From the NCBI GenBank assembly GCA_947303405.1, contig CAMYYH010000005.1, positions 1 through 46,391 on the forward strand: a stretch of 46,391 nt of DNA. Reading direction: 5' to 3'. This DNA comes from an uncultured Mycoplasmatota bacterium. GTDB lineage: Bacteria; Bacillota_I; Bacilli_A; RF39; UBA660. This document shows, piece by piece, positions 29,681 through 37,700 of the stretch; position 1 is the first letter of the stretch; each line of letters opens with the position of its first letter. The position numbers and the translations under genes were made by a program. The notes under the pieces were generated by a model. The model was given only the letters and a program-made list of their open reading frames with translations, made no database searches and was not told the origin of the DNA.

Positions 29681-31165
29681 CTAACTTTTCTTAGTTTTCT
29701 TTCTACCACTAGTAGTTTTCTTAGTAGTTCTACTCTTAGTAGTTCTAGCCTTAGTAGTTCTAGCCTTAGTAGTTTTAGCTGGCTTACTTGTTTTAGCTTT
29801 ACTCTTAGTTCTAGCTTTCTTTCTTCTTTTCTTAGTATCAACTACATCAGTATTATCTATCTTATCAAATAATTCTTTTATTTCTTCATCCTCTAAGATC
29901 ATCCTAAATTCTTGAGTCTTTTCTATTTGTGAGTATAAATCATCGTTACTATCTTTACCTTCAATAACATTTTCTTTATTAGTTGGTTGACTAGATATCA
30001 TAGTTAATTGTTTAGTAATATATTCATCTGTATATTCTTTTTCTTTCTTAGGTGTTTTCGCTTTAGAATCTCCTTCTTTTTCTTCCATAAATGCATCAGT
30101 TTTAATATCTTCTACCCTTAAGGCATATGTATATAAAACATTATAAGCAGTTGGAATAATGAAGAATACACCATTCTTTTCCTGATTTTCTAGCATCAAT
30201 ATTGGTGCTTGAAGAGTATCTCTAATTTCTAACATATCATCAAAAGAATCTACTTTTAATATTTGCGACTTACTCATATCATAATCATTATTAATCTTTT
30301 GAATAAATGAACCATAATTATTCATTATTTTCTTTAACTTAGAATTATACATTTCCAATGGAGATTTATTCTCTTCTATATATTTCATTAATTGAACATA
30401 TACACATATAGCTATAACTATAGCTACTATACCTAATATTAAGAATATAACAGTATGCTTTTCATCACATTTAATAAACTTACCAGTATTATTAGTTACA
30501 TCCGTACTCATATCAATTGCAACAGTCTTAGTAGTTAAAGGAATAACCAACTTAATTACAGATTTCTTACTATGTTTAGAATTCGCATCACATTCTCCAT
30601 CGAAATCTACATATAAACTAACTGAAAGAGTACTATTAACATTGCTAAGATCATAAGTATCAACAAATTCACTAATTAACTCATTATACTTATTATAATC
30701 TATTTTTAACTTCTCTTTTATATGTGTAGCTTCATCTCCTACACCTATTCCTTTTTTAGTCTTAACTAAAGTTTCAGTATTATTATATATTACATTATCA
30801 TTAGTACTATTAACTACATTTACTTCAGCATCTATTCTATAGGAATAATTATACTCTTCTTTTCTATTAGTAATAGTTAAATCATAATCAAAAGATGTAT
30901 CTATATAATCAATTAAACTAGCTATATACTGCTTATCTTTTTCTAAGTATTTATCTCCAAAGTAATCATTATCTTTAAGATAAACTTTATAATCTAAATT
31001 ACTTTCCTCATCATAAGTAATAACAGTTTCTTTATTATTTACTACGTGTAATCTTAAAGATATCAACCCTATTAACACCAATAAAACAATAATAACTATT
31101 ACTGTGTAGATTCTTCGTTTCTTAGAATCATCTGTAATAAACAACTCCTCTTTATTATATGCCAT
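29681..31165 (-). CDS. DUF5305-like two-TM protein with C-terminal basic (K/R/T/A) repeat tail
   Basis: Two TM segments flanking a beta-rich extracytoplasmic domain (YDEESNLDYKVYLKDNDYFGDKYLEKDKQYIASLIDYIDTSFDYDLTITN...), cytoplasmic part ending KKRRKKARTKSKAKTSKPAKTTKARTTKARTTKSRTTKKTTSGRKKTKKS; co-located with a SipW-like peptidase. Confidence 0.7.
   Translation of the reverse strand: MAYNKEELFITDDSKKRRIYTVIVIIVLLVLIGLISLRLHVVNNKETVITYDEESNLDYKVYLKDNDYFGDKYLEKDKQYIASLIDYIDTSFDYDLTITNRKEEYNYSYRIDAEVNVVNSTNDNVIYNNTETLVKTKKGIGVGDEATHIKEKLKIDYNKYNELISEFVDTYDLSNVNSTLSVSLYVDFDGECDANSKHSKKSVIKLVIPLTTKTVAIDMSTDVTNNTGKFIKCDEKHTVIFLILGIVAIVIAICVYVQLMKYIEENKSPLEMYNSKLKKIMNNYGSFIQKINNDYDMSKSQILKVDSFDDMLEIRDTLQAPILMLENQEKNGVFFIIPTAYNVLYTYALRVEDIKTDAFMEEKEGDSKAKTPKKEKEYTDEYITKQLTMISSQPTNKENVIEGKDSNDDLYSQIEKTQEFRMILEDEEIKELFDKIDNTDVVDTKKRRKKARTKSKAKTSKPAKTTKARTTKARTTKSRTTKKTTSGRKKTKKS
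29706..29785. repeat. 15-bp tandem repeat encoding (K-A/S-R-T-T)n
   Basis: TTAGTAGTTCTASYC in tandem at about 29721, 29736, 29751 and 29766. Confidence 0.85.
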
Positions 31166-31178
31166 ATATCACACCTCT

Positions 31179-32309
31179 TTATTCTCTCTCAAACAATTCT
31201 CTTAAATATAAAGTTGGTAATCCAATATATCTAATTCTAAACTTAGCAACCCCCAACACATCATTATCACTTATATACCCTTCATCAGCTTCTTTGTTAT
31301 TATCTCCCTTTGTATATATTCTATATCCCCCATTTATATATTCTATATCTATTATTCTATGAATAACCTTAATATCCTCTTTTTGGTACACTATGATATC
31401 TCCAACAGCAAGGTTATCTTTATTCTTATATTCTCTATATAAAACAGCATCACCTTTATCCATAGTATTAGACATAGAACTAGATCCGATTACTAGTAGT
31501 CCATATAGAAATCTACAAGATACTAACATAACCATTAGCACCATAACTACCACCAAAACACCACTAACTATGCTCCTTTTATTATCTACTAAAATAGCAT
31601 TTTCTTTCCTAACCTTAGAAAACATATTATCAACAATAATATATACTAAATAAGGATATATCATTCTAAAGAATGACTTAAAGAATATAAATAAATCTGG
31701 AGTAACCGGAATAATATATACATATAAAATCGTTATAATTTTATACACAATTACTGATTTCATACCATATCTATTACATATATAATTATACAATAAATTA
31801 CTCGAACAAGATGCAAAAAACACATAACCAAGTACTAATAAGAATCCGTTCAAACTATTTAATTGGTATATATTAGCAAAAACAATTAAATCTACTAATA
31901 CTCCAAATATAAAAGTTAATACTTGCGATAATATAGTTTTCTCTGTTAAAAACCTTTCCCTTATAAACTCAGTAGAAACTATAATCAAACCAACTGGTAA
32001 TATATATTTAAATATATTACCAAAACTAAATTTGACACTAGCCTGTACAAAGCCAGCATATATACCAAACATATAGAATATTACTAAGTATAATATTGCT
32101 AAAAACACTAATAAGCGAAACTCTTTCTTTTGATAAATAGAATAATTACTACGTCTTTTTATTAAGATCCTTGTAATTAAACCAAATAAACACAAAAAAG
32201 CAGCAACTGCCATTCTACTTTTGAATACATTTGGTACAAAGAGAGCAAGGAATAAGAAAAGAATAACTACAAATTCCAAGCTATATATTCTAGCTCTATC
32301 ATTCTTCAT
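31179..32309 (-). CDS. SipW-type (S26B) signal peptidase fused to an N-terminal multi-TM domain
   Basis: C-terminal GSSSMSNTMDKGDAVLYREYKNKDNLAVGDIIVYQKEDIKVIHRIIDIEYINGGYRIYTKGDNNKEAD (Ser/His type); N-terminal ~230 aa strongly hydrophobic. Confidence 0.85.
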   Translation of the reverse strand: MKNDRARIYSLEFVVILFLFLALFVPNVFKSRMAVAAFLCLFGLITRILIKRRSNYSIYQKKEFRLLVFLAILYLVIFYMFGIYAGFVQASVKFSFGNIFKYILPVGLIIVSTEFIRERFLTEKTILSQVLTFIFGVLVDLIVFANIYQLNSLNGFLLVLGYVFFASCSSNLLYNYICNRYGMKSVIVYKIITILYVYIIPVTPDLFIFFKSFFRMIYPYLVYIIVDNMFSKVRKENAILVDNKRSIVSGVLVVVMVLMVMLVSCRFLYGLLVIGSSSMSNTMDKGDAVLYREYKNKDNLAVGDIIVYQKEDIKVIHRIIDIEYINGGYRIYTKGDNNKEADEGYISDNDVLGVAKFRIRYIGLPTLYLRELFERE

Positions 32310-32341
32310 ATACTCCTTACCTACTTTCTACAAAATATTTT

Positions 32342-32857
32342 CTAACCTTGTGGTGTTGCTGTTATTGTCACATCAATAGTAGCTGTTTGATCAGTAGTAA
32401 CTACTACCTTAATTAATTGAACACTTACAGTAATAGTTGTTGTTTCTCCTTGAGCTATTGAAGGATTTGCAAAAGAATAAGTTACATTAAAATATTCAGT
32501 ATTGCTATTATTTACTAATGCAGATAAATTAGCCGTAATAGCTTCTGGACTAACATTTTCAACCTCATATGTTGCAGTAACAACGTCACCTACTTGTTTT
32601 AAACCGCCAACTTGAATTGTAGCAGTATAATCATCTTGTATAGCTGCTGTAATAGTTGCATCTGCTTGCGCACCAGTCTTATTAAATGATGGTGTACCTA
32701 CAAACATAACATCAAAGTTAGCATCATCAGTAGTAGCTGAAGCTTGCCCAGTTACATTTAGTGTAACATTAGTAATTACTGCATAACCAACACCTAATAC
32801 TAATACCGCTACTAATAGAAGTACTATTACTAAGCCTTTCATTTGTTTATTCTTCAT
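32342..32857 (-). CDS. TasA/camelysin-like secreted protein (SipW-dependent signal peptide)
   Basis: MKNKQMKGLVIVLLLVAVLVLGVGYAVITNVTLNVTGQASATTDDANFDVMFVGTPSFNKTGAQADATITAAIQ...; immediately upstream of the SipW-like gene. Confidence 0.75.
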   Translation of the reverse strand: MKNKQMKGLVIVLLLVAVLVLGVGYAVITNVTLNVTGQASATTDDANFDVMFVGTPSFNKTGAQADATITAAIQDDYTATIQVGGLKQVGDVVTATYEVENVSPEAITANLSALVNNSNTEYFNVTYSFANPSIAQGETTTITVSVQLIKVVVTTDQTATIDVTITATPQG

Positions 32858-32955
32858 CTATATTCACCTCTCCTATCTTATGGTATAATACTACCATATC
32901 AATAACCTAATTACAATATATATTAAGAACTATTTTACATACATTAACCCTATAT

Positions 32956-33564
32956 TTATACTCTATATTTAATGCCACTAAGTACTATAAAATTACCCTT
33001 AATAAACTTATATCCAGTACTATCTTCAGAACACTCTTCCTCAAAAGTGGATTTTACAATATCTAAAGAAAAACATTTTAGTTTCTCTTTTAGAAAGTTA
33101 ATAGCTTCATCCATTGAATATAACCCTTCCCCGGAAAATACAACCTCATTACCGTTTCTATCATATCTTTTAATATCAGTAGCAAAATCTATAACTATTT
33201 TTCCTTTTGGTTTTAATACTCTTTTAATCTCATTAAGTATCTTTATAATCTCTTTTTTTTCAAAAAGATGTAAAGAACCCGTACAAAACACCCCATCAAA
33301 AGAATCATCAGTATATGGAAATTTCTTTGTTATATCAACTATTTCTATTTTTAGTTTATCCCTAAGTCCCATGGGAGTGTTATTCACTAAAATATCTAAA
33401 TCTTTCTCATCTAAATCAATTGCTACTACTTCTGAGGCTTTCTCTAATAATAGATTATTAAATCTCCCATCTCCAGCAGCTACATTTAGTATCCTGCCAT
33501 TATAATTAATATTCTTTATACTATCAATCGTTTCATTTTCTTCTTCTCCCCACTTTGATTTCAT
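32956..33564 (-). CDS. Class I SAM-dependent methyltransferase
   Basis: RILNVAAGDGRFNNLLLEKASEVVAIDLDEKDLDI...FDGVFCTGSLHLFEKKEIIKILNEIKRVLKPKGKIVIDFA. Confidence 0.88.
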   Translation of the reverse strand: MKSKWGEEENETIDSIKNINYNGRILNVAAGDGRFNNLLLEKASEVVAIDLDEKDLDILVNNTPMGLRDKLKIEIVDITKKFPYTDDSFDGVFCTGSLHLFEKKEIIKILNEIKRVLKPKGKIVIDFATDIKRYDRNGNEVVFSGEGLYSMDEAINFLKEKLKCFSLDIVKSTFEEECSEDSTGYKFIKGNFIVLSGIKYRV

Positions 33565-33625
33565 CTAAACCCCAGTTCACTCCTAATTATTATATATTCA
33601 TTATACCATATTAAACCCAAACTAA

Positions 33626-33656
33626 AAAAAAGATATACTCTAATTAAGTATATCTA
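33626..33656 (-). terminator. Terminator of the VanW-DltA-DltC-TraX operon
   Basis: AGATATACT-ctaatta-AGTATATCT, followed on the minus strand by T8. Confidence 0.7.
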
Positions 33657-33659
33657 TAA

Positions 33660-34481
33660 TTAATGAATAACTAAGTACAATATATAAAGAATAAATATAT
33701 GAACAGGATAGAAAAAATATGTTATCCACTTAATATCTTTACCCTTCTTACCATTATATAGTAAAGGAATTAATCCCCCTATAATGCAAAACACATAAAT
33801 ACAAATATATTTACTAAATCCCTTTGTACTAATGAATACTGGCACTGTTAAATCATGTCTTCCAAACCAACTCTGGCTTTGTCCAAAAGCAAACAAAAGA
33901 ACACTAAAAATATATAATAATATTTTACCAATATTATATTTATTATCATAAGGATAAAATAAATATATACTAATCATAAATAGTATACCCAAACTACTAT
34001 ACTCAATACTATAACCTATTGTTGTTGCTGAACCACCAACAAAAAAACAAATAAGTAATAATAAATACAATTTAACAAATAGAATAACTATTTCCGTATT
34101 AGTCCTAACTTTATAAAAAGTATAATTATCATCTCTAAATGATATTTTCTTATTTTTATCTATATGAAAATTAAGCATAGATAATGTTAATAATCCTATG
34201 AACAAAGTAAAAATTACATTTAATCGTCTATCAAATCCGATTGTCTCAAATAGTAATGAATAGGGAATTTGAGAAATAAAGGCCATTACCAATAATCTTA
34301 ATAAATACTTAGTCAAAGACTTAGTTTTCTTATAACCCAATACTAATTGAAAACAAAAGAGTATAAAAGCAAATCGACCAATATAATTCAAAAATGTTGC
34401 TTCTTCAGCGTTTATAGTCCAAGACAAATGATCACAAAACATAGTAATCATAGCTATAATCTTTATCACAAATGTACTCAT
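33660..34481 (-). CDS. TraX-family membrane acyltransferase-like protein
   Basis: IIAMITMFCDHLSWTI...NYIGRFAFILFCFQLVLGYKKTKSLTKYLLRLLVMAFISQIPYSLLF...LNVIFTLFIGLL...WITYFFYPVHIFILYIL. Confidence 0.85.
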   Translation of the reverse strand: MSTFVIKIIAMITMFCDHLSWTINAEEATFLNYIGRFAFILFCFQLVLGYKKTKSLTKYLLRLLVMAFISQIPYSLLFETIGFDRRLNVIFTLFIGLLTLSMLNFHIDKNKKISFRDDNYTFYKVRTNTEIVILFVKLYLLLLICFFVGGSATTIGYSIEYSSLGILFMISIYLFYPYDNKYNIGKILLYIFSVLLFAFGQSQSWFGRHDLTVPVFISTKGFSKYICIYVFCIIGGLIPLLYNGKKGKDIKWITYFFYPVHIFILYILYLVIH

Positions 34482-34493
34482 ACAAACACCCTA

Positions 34494-34733
34494 TTATTTA
34501 CTAATTGCTTCTTCAATTAATCTTTCAATACCCTCTACTGTTCTTAAAAGATTTCTATCTATTCTAGTCGGTTGAATAATTATTCCAAAATCTTCTAACT
34601 TTGAAAATAATTCTATAAAAGCAAAAGAATCTAATAACCCACTATCAACCAAATCTATTCCTTTTTCATAAACTCTATTATCCTCGCATATTTCAAATAA
34701 TAGTTTTGCTACATCAATCTTTTCTTTTTTCAT
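34494..34733 (-). CDS. DltC-like acyl/D-alanyl carrier protein
   Basis: 79 aa, FEICEDNRVYEKGIDLVDSGLLDSFAFIELFSKLEDFGIIIQPTRIDRNLLRTVEGIERLIEE; phosphopantetheine Ser in LLDSF; overlaps the adenylation gene by 4 nt. Confidence 0.85.
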   Translation of the reverse strand: MKKEKIDVAKLLFEICEDNRVYEKGIDLVDSGLLDSFAFIELFSKLEDFGIIIQPTRIDRNLLRTVEGIERLIEEAISK

Positions 34734-36145
34734 AACTCCATCAAAGCCCTTCTATCTACCTTACCATTTTGATTTACAGGTATCCTACCAATTATTTTAA
34801 TTGTTTTAGGAATCATATACTCGGGTATATATTTTTTCAGCTTTTTTCTTATATTACTAACATCAAGATTATTGTCCACAACAACAAATGCTTTAATAGT
34901 TTTAACTGAAGAATTATCATCATACTTAGCTATTACAACACTATCTCTTACCCCTCTAATCAACTTAATATTATATTCAATATCACTTAATTCAATACGA
35001 TATCCCTTATATTTAATTTGATTATCTATTCTACCCTTACAATATAATTTACCATCTTCTATATACCCAATATCCCCAGTTTTATAACAGTTCATTCCCT
35101 TTTCGTAATAGTATCCACCAACATAATCTCCTATATACCCCCCAAAAACACTTTTTCCTTTTAACACTATCTCTCCATTTATTATTTCAACACTTGTTGC
35201 CAAATTATTCATTTCCCCAACTGGCAACAATTCACTATCATCAGCCATTTCCTTAGTAATTATAATTCCAGAAACAGCAGATGTAGCTTCAGTTGGGCCA
35301 TAGGCATTAATTATTTTCAAGTTTGGAAATTTCGAATATATTTTTTGAACTTCTTTAACATCCAATGGTTCCCCACAGAAATAAACACATTGCAAATTGG
35401 GATAATTCCCTTCATTAAAATCCCCATTTAATAAACACAATTTCATAAACGTTGGGGTCATAACAGCAACATTTACTTCTAACATTAAAGAAAAAAACTC
35501 ATCATATCCATCATTTATCCTATTATTAAAAGCCATTAAAGTATGACCATTACATAAAGAATAATAAAAATCAGCCACACTTAAATCAAAACTAAAACTA
35601 GCTTGATTCAAGACCTTGATATTATTATATTCCCTCAATGGATACAAATGAGATATCCAATCCACAAAATTATTAAGATTTGTTTTCGAAATTGGTACTC
35701 CTTTCGGTACCCCAGTACTCCCTGAAGTAAATATTACGTAAACAATATCGTTTTCATTTTCATTTATGCTATTATTCTCAAACCGTTTTAATTCTTCCAA
35801 ACTAAAACAATCTACTTTTTCAATATTGATATCATTATCTGTTAAAACCAAAGAACACCCCGTTAACTCTATTATCTGTTTAACTCTATATAAAGGCGTA
35901 CACTCATCAACAGGAACATAAGTCCTATTAGCCATTAAACAAGCAATAATAGAAATAACAACATTTATATCTTTGTGACCAAATATTACTACAGGAGAAG
36001 TCCCCTGTCTTTTTAAAAGCTGTGCATATTTATCTGCCAAACTCCATAATTCTTTATAAGTAATACTCTTATTTCCAACTTTATAAGCGATTCTATTTGG
36101 TTTTTTTTCTACTACTTCTTTTATTTTGTTCAACATCTTCATCAT
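34730..36145 (-). CDS. DltA-like amino-acid adenylation enzyme (D-alanine--carrier protein ligase-like)
   Basis: FTSGSTGVPKGVPIS, NQASFSFDLSVADFYYSL, VYFCGEPLDV, NAYGPTEATSAVSG, LPVGEMN, YKTGDIG, GRIDNQIKYKGYRIELSDIE, NQNGKVDRR. Confidence 0.88.
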   Translation of the reverse strand: MMKMLNKIKEVVEKKPNRIAYKVGNKSITYKELWSLADKYAQLLKRQGTSPVVIFGHKDINVVISIIACLMANRTYVPVDECTPLYRVKQIIELTGCSLVLTDNDINIEKVDCFSLEELKRFENNSINENENDIVYVIFTSGSTGVPKGVPISKTNLNNFVDWISHLYPLREYNNIKVLNQASFSFDLSVADFYYSLCNGHTLMAFNNRINDGYDEFFSLMLEVNVAVMTPTFMKLCLLNGDFNEGNYPNLQCVYFCGEPLDVKEVQKIYSKFPNLKIINAYGPTEATSAVSGIIITKEMADDSELLPVGEMNNLATSVEIINGEIVLKGKSVFGGYIGDYVGGYYYEKGMNCYKTGDIGYIEDGKLYCKGRIDNQIKYKGYRIELSDIEYNIKLIRGVRDSVVIAKYDDNSSVKTIKAFVVVDNNLDVSNIRKKLKKYIPEYMIPKTIKIIGRIPVNQNGKVDRRALMEL

Positions 36146-36965
36146 CTCTTATTTGATCCTTAGGTATCAATTCATGATCATACATAACCCTTGAATGATT
36201 ATCTAATATTAATTCTTTACGTATTTCTTTATTAGACTTTCTATCAATAACAATTCTATAGACTTGAGAGATTCTAAAATACGCATCTCCTTCTTTTTTA
36301 TAATGGTGATTTTCTTCTACTAATTTATATCTATAAGGAAACTCTCTTTCACTTCTTAACTCTCCACATAATTCACCATTCTCACACCATACTAATATTT
36401 GAACATCTTGATCAGTATTATTCTTAAATCTATAATCTACATTATTATAACAAATAGAAGTCCCAGTTCCAAAAGGAACCCTTCTTCTCTCATCAGGAAA
36501 TAACGCATCCGAATGATGATGTAACTCTGTTACTTCTAAAGGACTATTCAAAACTAACCAGTGAATCATATTAGCCATCTGACATAATCCTCCACCATAG
36601 TCAGAAGAAAAACCTTTTTTACTCACAACAAGTCCTTCCTTATATCCATATTTCTTACCAGTTGGTCCAACTACACACCAAAAAGAAAAAGTCTCACCAG
36701 GATGAATTACCAAACCATTAATCTTTCTACAAGCAATCATAATATTTGTAACCTTATTTTCCTGTAAACGTAAATCAACGCCTAATAGTTTTCTTATAAG
36801 TATAGAGCTATGCCCCTTTACAATATTAGGCAGCTCCACACTCAAATGAGTTCGAGCAATTTTTTCCTTACCAAAAAAATTCTTCAAATGTCTTCTAGCT
36901 ATCTCCTTTTTGAGTGCAATCTTATACGTAGTAGGACTTATTTCACAAAAAAGTTTTCTTCTCAT
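36093..36965 (-). CDS. VanW family protein
   Basis: GLVIHPGETFSFWCVVGPTGKKYGYKEGLVVSKKGFSSDYGGGLCQMANMIHWLVLNSPLEVTELHHHSDALFPDERRRVPFGTGTSICYNNVDYRFKN. Confidence 0.93.
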   Translation of the reverse strand: MRRKLFCEISPTTYKIALKKEIARRHLKNFFGKEKIARTHLSVELPNIVKGHSSILIRKLLGVDLRLQENKVTNIMIACRKINGLVIHPGETFSFWCVVGPTGKKYGYKEGLVVSKKGFSSDYGGGLCQMANMIHWLVLNSPLEVTELHHHSDALFPDERRRVPFGTGTSICYNNVDYRFKNNTDQDVQILVWCENGELCGELRSEREFPYRYKLVEENHHYKKEGDAYFRISQVYRIVIDRKSNKEIRKELILDNHSRVMYDHELIPKDQIRDDEDVEQNKRSSRKKTK

Positions 36966-37094
36966 TTTCCCACCCTCACTTAAGTCTTTCTTCTAAATAA
37001 TTATAACACACTACCATCAATCCATAAAGCCACATAGTATTCTTATAAAGTGAATTGTAAAAGCTATTATTATTAGATATAATAATCTTAGAAG

Positions 37095-37700
37095 GTGTAT
37101 AAAGTGAACTACATTATAAAAAATACACATGACTTTTCTTCTATGTATATAAACAATTTTTATAATAAAATACCCGATTACAAAAAAGAAAAGATTACTA
37201 ACATAATAGAAAAATCAAGTAAAAAAAAATCAATTATAGGTGAAATACTACTAAATAAACTATTAAAGAATAATAATATAGATTATACTTCCTCAAACTA
37301 TTGTCAAAACCAATACGGCAAGCCATATTTAACAAACCATTCTATATTCTTTAATATAAGTCATTCATATGACTATATTATCACTATAACTTCACATAAA
37401 GAAATAGGAGTTGATATAGAAAAGATTAGAAAGACATCTTTAAGCACGATTAATCATTTTGCCACAAAAAAAGAAAAGGAATATATATTATCTTCTCCCC
37501 ATAATATAGAAGAAAGGCTATTCAAAATATATACCCTAAAGGAGGCCTATTTTAAAATGTTAGGAACAAACTTAAACAATATTTTAACAATAGAATTCAT
37601 CATAAATAAAGATACTATTAATTGTAGCGATAAAAGTGTTAAAGTGGGATTTATTAATAGTATAGAAGGATATATAATTGCCTACTGTGAAAAAGCCTAA
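37095..37700 (+). CDS. 4'-phosphopantetheinyl transferase (Sfp-type)
   Basis: FFNISHSYDYIITITSHKEIGVDIEKIRKT...FKIYTLKEAYFKMLGTNL (WxxKEA-like). GTG at 37104 is an alternative start with AAGGTG upstream. Confidence 0.9.
   Translation: MYKVNYIIKNTHDFSSMYINNFYNKIPDYKKEKITNIIEKSSKKKSIIGEILLNKLLKNNNIDYTSSNYCQNQYGKPYLTNHSIFFNISHSYDYIITITSHKEIGVDIEKIRKTSLSTINHFATKKEKEYILSSPHNIEERLFKIYTLKEAYFKMLGTNLNNILTIEFIINKDTINCSDKSVKVGFINSIEGYIIAYCEKA

Noticed and set aside
29572-29841. N-terminal part of the 569-aa ORF (LRLELLRLELLRVELLRK)
   Set aside because: Alternative-frame reading of the upstream gene's 15-bp repeats and across its terminator.
33660-34481. TraX as evidence of a conjugative plasmid
   Set aside because: No other transfer genes; TraX-family proteins are common in chromosomes and here sit in a cell-wall-type operon.
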